From assembly GCA_016215105.1 (NCBI GenBank), contig JACRLJ010000035.1, positions 11,259 to 57,278 on the forward strand: a stretch of 46,020 nucleotides of DNA. Direction: 5' to 3'. Position numbers and translations under genes: made by a program. The notes under the pieces were generated by a model. That model ran no database searches. It was not told the DNA's origin and worked only from the letters and a program-made list of their open reading frames with translations. Below, one piece after another: positions 41,299 through 46,020 of the stretch (position 1 is the first letter of the stretch; each line of letters opens with the position of its first letter). The DNA comes from Candidatus Hydrogenedentota bacterium. GTDB lineage: Bacteria > Hydrogenedentota > Hydrogenedentia > Hydrogenedentales > SLHB01.

Positions 41299-43780
41299 GC
41301 CAATCGATCTTGGAGTGACCATTTGCGGTATCGAACGTCACGTCTAGCGAGGAGCCCGCGACGAAGGCAACAGTCGCCTGATAGGTAGATGGTCCGGCGC
41401 CCCTGGCAATAAGCTTTGCCGTGGGCGCTTCTCCTTGCGAGACCGGATGCAGCAGCGTGCAGAGGGTGAGTGGCAGTTTCGCCGTGACCGAATAGCTGAC
41501 GACGGGGGCGGGTTGCCGGTCGTTGTGGCCGAGGGCGTACCAGCCTTGGATGGTGGGGGTTTCTTGGCCGGTGATGATGGCGGCTTGGAGCCCGTCGTGC
41601 GGCGCGGGAGTAATGCGGAGATTGGGACCTTCGGGCATCGTCGTGCGGACGGAGAGGTCCGCGTCTTGAGTCACGGTGAGGCCGGGAGCGTAATGAAAGA
41701 GTGATTCGACTCTGTGGGTCCCTTCGCCGGCAATTTCGTCAAGGATAATCCAGAAGCCGGGGTATTTGTTGGGCTTGGGACCGACCTGGGGTTTGACGAA
41801 GACAATGGAGCGACGGTGGGTCACGGGCAGGTGATCGGGTCCGTAGCCGGAATCGTAAGTGGCGCTGGCGAAGTCGAGGGTGTCGTCGGATTGCCAGATG
41901 GGTTTGGGGTGTTCGGGAGCTTCGAGTTCGATGCCGCTGGAACGGTTTTGGCCGAGTCCGTCGATGAGGATGGTGGAATGCGCGGCAGTACTGACGAAAT
42001 ATTGGCGCCATTGGTCGTTGGTGTAGTGGTAGGGGCCAGGATCGATGAGGAAGTCACGGCCGTAGGCGGAGAGTTCGAAGGCGAGCTTGTCTTCGTGCGA
42101 GTGCGACACGCCGAGGGGGCCACCGTCGAAGAAAAGAAACAGCGCCTGCGAATCCCAGCCCGAACGCATTGCGTAGTAACCAGCGTGAGCGAGAACGTGT
42201 GACAGTCCGTCGGGAGCTTTTCCTTGCGCGCCGCTGGTGGCGATGTAACGGAAGTCGTCGCGGTTGAAGCGTTCGGCGCCGGTAGCGAGCACCTTACGAG
42301 TATCGAGCGCGCCGGAGTCGCTGGGCGTGGGGGAGAGCCCGCTGGGTTTGGCGATCCACATGAGATAGTCGTACATGGATTCGAGGCGTTGCGCGAATTC
42401 CCGCGGAAGATCGGTCTTGCTGTCTCGGGCGAGTTGGTAGGCGATATCGAAGTCGGCAAGGCATTTGTTGTGGTAGGACGGCGCGAGTTCGTATTGCGCG
42501 CCATCCGGATAGACCTGCATGCGGAGCTGGTTGGTCAGCCGTTCGTAGCCGGTCTTGCGCCATTCGTCCGCGCCGGTGAGTTCGGGCCAATAGGCGCCGA
42601 CTGCGGCAAGTCCGGTGGAATCGACGACACTCCAGTTGTTGGGCTTGCGCAGTCCAGCGGGATGTTTGAGCAGATAATCGCCGTGACTCCAGAGCGAGCC
42701 GAGCATGAGTTGAATATGCTGCGGCGTGAAGTGGGGCGAACTCAGAAAACCGTAGAAGGCGGCGGGCCAGGTTCTGGAGCACCGTCCGCCCGCTTCGAGA
42801 TTGCGCCAAGTCGCGACACGGGTGAGAGTATAGGGTGGCGCGGGATTCTCGACAATCCAGTCGGCGACTTGCGCGCCAAACTCGTCAGTGTATCTTTCGT
42901 TGCGCGTGGACAGGTAGGCGTCTAGCAGTTGGACGAAATGATGGTGGTTATTGAAATTCCAAAGCCACTCTTTGACTTCGACAGGGTGGCGGCTCCAGTG
43001 GATAACCGGGCCCATATCCACCGTGGCGCCGCCTTGTTTGAAGATGTGACGGCAAATGTCCTCGGCGACGGGGTCGGTGGCGGAGGCCGGTTTGTCCGCG
43101 GGTTTCTTGATGAGTTCGGCCGGGGTGGTCTTGCGGCGGTAGTATTCGGCGAGTTCGTAGAGGGCGAGGACGGGCTTGTGCGCGGCGTAGGCCGTCCTGA
43201 CGGGTTCGAGGCCGGTCGTGTCGAGATTGATCATGGACTCGAGGAATTGTTTCTCGAAGTGTTCCTGGCTCAGAACGAAGTATTCCGTTGAAATCAGGCT
43301 GCGGTAGACCGAGCGATCAAGATTCTCGGCAGTGTTGACTTTTTCGGAGCCGAACTTGCCATCGGGAAGGGAAAACGTAGCGCGGCATTGAATGCCTTTG
43401 TCGATATCCGAGCATTCGGCTTGGATCGCCGGGTTGTTCCCGCCGACGCCCCAGACGCGCAATTTGACCGTGGTCTTCGCCGTTTCCGGCTCGAGTTCGA
43501 ACTGAGCCCAGCCGTGGCGCGCAATGCCGTCACCGAGTTGCGCTGCGAAGGGAAGGGCCTCTTTGACTTGACAGGCTTCGATGAGCTTGCGGACTTGGTC
43601 TTGGGTGACGGATTGAGAAACGGGTTGGCCTTCTATCCCGCGTGTCGTCCGCGCGGCCCAGTCGCCGGTGACAACCCGAAGAGAGCCGGTGTCGGCGAGG
43701 ATTTCGGCGGCGCGGGTGTTGAAAGCGAAGGCGTTGAAAAGGAGAAATAGAATGAACCCTGTGGCGCGGCGTAATGTCAT
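41279..43780 (-). CDS. Secreted heparinase II/III-like polysaccharide lyase
   Basis: 833 residues from ATG 43780, which has AAGGAG 7 nt upstream and starts a clear signal peptide (MTLRRATGFILFLLFNAFAF, cleavage near TRA-AE). Residues about 200-520 form the (alpha/alpha) toroid: EWLWNFNNHHHFVQLLDAYL, KPNNWSVVDSTGLAAVGAYW and QVYPDGAQYELAPSYHN, with Asn, Tyr and His suited to lyase catalysis. Residues about 560-830 are the heparinase II/III beta-sandwich: GVSHSHEDKLAFELSAYGRD then IDPGPYHYTND. Families PL12, PL15, PL17 and PL21 share this architecture and cleave heparan, alginate or related uronate polymers; the substrate is not clear. A start at 43807 would extend through the ribosome site. 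A sequence block shared with a remnant at 40451 lies in its promoter. Confidence 0.88.
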   Translation of the reverse strand: MTLRRATGFILFLLFNAFAFNTRAAEILADTGSLRVVTGDWAARTTRGIEGQPVSQSVTQDQVRKLIEACQVKEALPFAAQLGDGIARHGWAQFELEPETAKTTVKLRVWGVGGNNPAIQAECSDIDKGIQCRATFSLPDGKFGSEKVNTAENLDRSVYRSLISTEYFVLSQEHFEKQFLESMINLDTTGLEPVRTAYAAHKPVLALYELAEYYRRKTTPAELIKKPADKPASATDPVAEDICRHIFKQGGATVDMGPVIHWSRHPVEVKEWLWNFNNHHHFVQLLDAYLSTRNERYTDEFGAQVADWIVENPAPPYTLTRVATWRNLEAGGRCSRTWPAAFYGFLSSPHFTPQHIQLMLGSLWSHGDYLLKHPAGLRKPNNWSVVDSTGLAAVGAYWPELTGADEWRKTGYERLTNQLRMQVYPDGAQYELAPSYHNKCLADFDIAYQLARDSKTDLPREFAQRLESMYDYLMWIAKPSGLSPTPSDSGALDTRKVLATGAERFNRDDFRYIATSGAQGKAPDGLSHVLAHAGYYAMRSGWDSQALFLFFDGGPLGVSHSHEDKLAFELSAYGRDFLIDPGPYHYTNDQWRQYFVSTAAHSTILIDGLGQNRSSGIELEAPEHPKPIWQSDDTLDFASATYDSGYGPDHLPVTHRRSIVFVKPQVGPKPNKYPGFWIILDEIAGEGTHRVESLFHYAPGLTVTQDADLSVRTTMPEGPNLRITPAPHDGLQAAIITGQETPTIQGWYALGHNDRQPAPVVSYSVTAKLPLTLCTLLHPVSQGEAPTAKLIARGAGPSTYQATVAFVAGSSLDVTFDTANGHSKIDWPTNQAR

Positions 43781-43939
43781 GCGGCAGCTCCTTGAGGATT
43801 GCGGCAACTACGACGTGATGATAGCAGGAGGATGGCGGGGAGCGCATGCGGCGAAGCGACGGGCGGGCGAGGGATGATTTCTTTGTCGACGCGCCCAGGA
43901 ACATCATTGCGAATGCACCAGCATAAGTGCGCCCGGACC

Positions 43940-43965
43940 GGTGATTGAGGACAATCGCCCACCCG
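43940..43965 (+). repeat. Hairpin repeat (stem-AGGA-stem-CACCCG)
   Basis: Stem GGTGATTG/CAATCGCC is fully paired (one T-G wobble), loop AGGA. Stem bases differ from other copies yet pairing is kept. It lies in the 213-bp gap between the heparinase-like and RND genes. Confidence 0.78.
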
Positions 43966-43993
43966 ATCACGATCCCTCCCAAGCGCGGCCGAG

Positions 43994-46020
43994 TTAGGCT
44001 GCAGGGGCTTTCGTTTTCCGGAAGACATTCGAGAGGTCGTCGAAGAGGGAGTAGGCGACGGGGGTGGCGATTAGGGTAAGGAGGAGGGAGAGGGTTTGTC
44101 CGCCGATGACGACGCTGCTGATGGTTTTGTTGATGGCGGCGCCGGCGCCGCTGGAGAGGAGCAGGGGGAACATGCCTGCGACGAAGGCTACGGTGGTCAT
44201 GAGGATGGGACGAAGGCGGTCGGTGTTGGCGGCGATCATGGCGTCGTAGCGGGACATGCCTGCGGCGCGGAGCCGGATGGTGTGGTCAATCTGGAGAATG
44301 GCGTTCTTCTTGACCACAGCGAATAGCACCAGCATGCCCAAGATGGAAAAGACGTTGAGCGACTGATTGAATATGAATAGGGAGATTAAGGCGAAGGGCA
44401 GGGTCAGGGGGAGCGCGAGCAGCACGGTGATGGGGTGGAGCCAGGATTCGAATTGGGCGGCGATGACCAGGTAGGCAATCACGAAGGACATGAGGAACAC
44501 CGCGAGAAACGCTTGAAGGGTACGCGCCATCTCTTTCGATTTACCGACAAGCATGGTCTTGTATTCGGGTCCCATGTTTAAGGATTTGGCTTCGTCGTCG
44601 AGCGCGTCAATGAGGGCTTGGAGCGAGGCGTTGGCGGCCATGTTGGCGCTGATGGTGACCTCGCGGGCACGGCTGAGCCGGTTGATTTGGGCGGGACCGG
44701 TCCCCTCGGTAAAGCGTACCACGTCGCGCAGGGGAACCGCTTTCCCGGTAATTGAGGGAAGGGTGACCATTTCCATTAGGTCGAGATTGTTGCGCGAGTC
44801 GGCCAGAGCGCGAACGTGGACTTCGTATTGTTCGCCGCCTTCGTTGTAGTCGGAGACCTTGTTACCCGCCAGGAGCAATCGAATCGACGTGGCGATGTCG
44901 TTCACGGATACACCGAGTTCGTCGGCCTTGTCGCGGTTGATGGTAACACCGTATTGGGGTTTTCCGGTGATGAGGCTGGAGTCTACGTCCACGGCGCCGG
45001 GGACTTTCTTGAGCCGGTCCATGAGCTTGCCGGCGTATTCTTTGAGCTTGTTCATGTCGGGTCCGCCGACCACGTATAGTCCGGGGTCAGTGCTGTTGCC
45101 CGCGATGGGGTCGATGGCCTTGATGCTCACGCGCAGGTTTTCGGCGCTGTAACGGGGCACGACGTTCTTGCGGACGAAATCGATGAGTTGAACCTGCGAG
45201 AAGGAGCGTTGGTTGATCTCGGTCATATGCACGTAGATGCTGGCGAGATTGGGGACGTGCTGCTCGGTGTCCGCGGTGGTGGCGATGGTGTAGGAGACCC
45301 CGTTGAGCTGGCGAATGTCGCGCGCGATGCGGGCGGCCAGGAGCTGCGTGGCCTCCATGGATGTTCCTTCGGGCGCGCGGACCTGCATTTGGAATTCGGA
45401 CTGGTCGTCGTCGGGCACGAAGTCTTTGGCGACGTATTTGAACTGGAGCGGCACGGAAGCGAGCAGCAATACCGCAGTCAGGACCACGAGCCAGCGGTGG
45501 GCCAGCGAGAATCGCAGCAACGCGAGGTAGCCGCTCTCGACGACGTGGTAGGCGCCGCGCTTCTTTGAGGCGGCGCGGGCGTGTTCCGCGGCAATGATTT
45601 CGGGGGACGTCTCTTCGTCGGGCGTAACGCCGTTGGCGCCGTTACCGTTTTTCGCAGCGGCTTTCTTGAGCCATCTCGAGGCCAACATGGGGGCCATAGT
45701 GAAGCTGACGAACAAGCTGAGCAGAATGGCCGAGGCCATGGTGACGCCGAAGGACTTCATAAACTGGCCGACGATTCCCTGCATGAACGCGATGGGAAGA
45801 AACACGGCGACCAGCGACATGGTAATGGTCATCACGGCGAGACCGATTTCCTTGGTGGCGGCGAACACGGCCTCGCGCGGGCTGTAGCGTTTCTCCTCGA
45901 TGAACCGGTAAATGTTTTCGAGCACTACGATGGCGTCGTCGATTACGATACCCACGGACAACGTTAGCGCGAGGAGCGTAAGCATGTTGAGGGTGTAGCC
46001 CATGAAATACACGACCGAGA
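43994..46020 (-). CDS. RND efflux transporter, inner-membrane subunit (partial, N-terminus beyond right edge)
   Basis: About 675 codons from the window edge to the stop at 43994, about two thirds of a 1,030-1,050-residue AcrB-type protein. The first visible part is transmembrane helix 4 with the proton-relay Asp pair in VGIVIDDAIVVLENIYR, then helices 5-6 (IAFMQGIVGQFMKSFGVTMA). A cytoplasmic loop, the second periplasmic porter/docking domain and helices 7-12 follow (FAVVKKNAILQIDHTIRLR, RPILMTTVAFVAGMFPLLLSSG). The pump exports drugs or other amphiphiles by proton antiport with an adaptor and outer-membrane channel that must be encoded upstream, outside the window. A loop rich in Ala and Asn (ASKKRGAYH region) is longer than in AcrB. 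Confidence 0.93.
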   Translation of the reverse strand, partial: SVVYFMGYTLNMLTLLALTLSVGIVIDDAIVVLENIYRFIEEKRYSPREAVFAATKEIGLAVMTITMSLVAVFLPIAFMQGIVGQFMKSFGVTMASAILLSLFVSFTMAPMLASRWLKKAAAKNGNGANGVTPDEETSPEIIAAEHARAASKKRGAYHVVESGYLALLRFSLAHRWLVVLTAVLLLASVPLQFKYVAKDFVPDDDQSEFQMQVRAPEGTSMEATQLLAARIARDIRQLNGVSYTIATTADTEQHVPNLASIYVHMTEINQRSFSQVQLIDFVRKNVVPRYSAENLRVSIKAIDPIAGNSTDPGLYVVGGPDMNKLKEYAGKLMDRLKKVPGAVDVDSSLITGKPQYGVTINRDKADELGVSVNDIATSIRLLLAGNKVSDYNEGGEQYEVHVRALADSRNNLDLMEMVTLPSITGKAVPLRDVVRFTEGTGPAQINRLSRAREVTISANMAANASLQALIDALDDEAKSLNMGPEYKTMLVGKSKEMARTLQAFLAVFLMSFVIAYLVIAAQFESWLHPITVLLALPLTLPFALISLFIFNQSLNVFSILGMLVLFAVVKKNAILQIDHTIRLRAAGMSRYDAMIAANTDRLRPILMTTVAFVAGMFPLLLSSGAGAAINKTISSVVIGGQTLSLLLTLIATPVAYSLFDDLSNVFRKTKAPAA

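Overview
The window is GC-rich bacterial chromosome with short operons, many carbohydrate-active or secreted enzymes, several Tat-type signal peptides, and long intergenic spacers full of small hairpin repeats. The mix of MotA/ExbB-ExbD pairs, SGNH-DUF1080 fusions, GH109-like oxidoreductases, PL22-like propellers, sulfatase/PMH-type hydrolases, heparinase-type lyases and uroporphyrinogen-decarboxylase-like genes resembles Gram-negative polysaccharide degraders of the Hydrogenedentota, Planctomycetota or Lentisphaerota type. This is inference from gene content; there is no rRNA or ribosomal protein gene here to settle it.

Region by region. 1-2095: N-terminal 698 residues of a REC-PAS-PAS-PAS histidine kinase, running off the left edge on the minus strand. 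3162-9844: ExbB, ExbD, an S66 LD-carboxypeptidase, a large periplasmic TPR protein, and a von Willebrand A protein whose N-terminus carries the TonB energy-coupling signature. 9834-14874: a galactokinase-like GHMP kinase with an altered sugar-binding loop, a Tat-exported PL22-like propeller, a HAD hydrolase and a Tat-exported GH109-like protein; together they suggest uronate or amino-sugar catabolism. 14958-19543: an RRM RNA-binding protein with promoter, long leader and terminator, a membrane protein of unknown function, tRNA-Arg(CCU), a large lyase-like protein and a beta-carbonic-anhydrase-like protein. 19627-24347: an ATP/ADP-translocase-like transporter, a broken uroporphyrinogen-decarboxylase-like gene, and an SGNH plus double DUF1080 enzyme. 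25207-33035: a GH98-like enzyme, a pseudopilin-like membrane protein, a superoxide dismutase with two plausible starts, a Rieske protein, the radical SAM enzyme AmrS and a secreted unknown. 33303-38984: a tandem 109-bp repeat, a PMH/sulfatase, a two-component pair, a duplicated kinase lacking its sensor, and a broken Ig-like gene. 39107-46020: an M15 peptidase, a decayed gene leader, a VapBC-like toxin-antitoxin pair, a heparinase II/III-like lyase and the C-terminal two thirds of an RND efflux pump.

The most interesting system is the 3162-9844 cluster. ExbB and ExbD would supply proton-motive force, but the apparent transducer has the TonB-type membrane anchor (S15, H19 in the SxxxH pattern) and a Pro/Glu-rich spacer ending in a metal-binding VWA domain instead of a TonB C-terminal domain, with a TPR scaffold encoded immediately upstream. 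This looks like a TonB/Tol-like machine with a different output domain.

Two further layers are worth attention. First, intergenic regions carry at least nine copies of a small hairpin (8-bp stem, AGGA or GGGA loop, CTCCCG or GCTAC tail) whose stems change but stay paired. Second, two promoter regions around the duplicated kinase carry three ATTCA(T/C) boxes spaced exactly 11 bp, as expected for an OmpR/PhoB-family regulator, and the adjacent response regulator is of that family.
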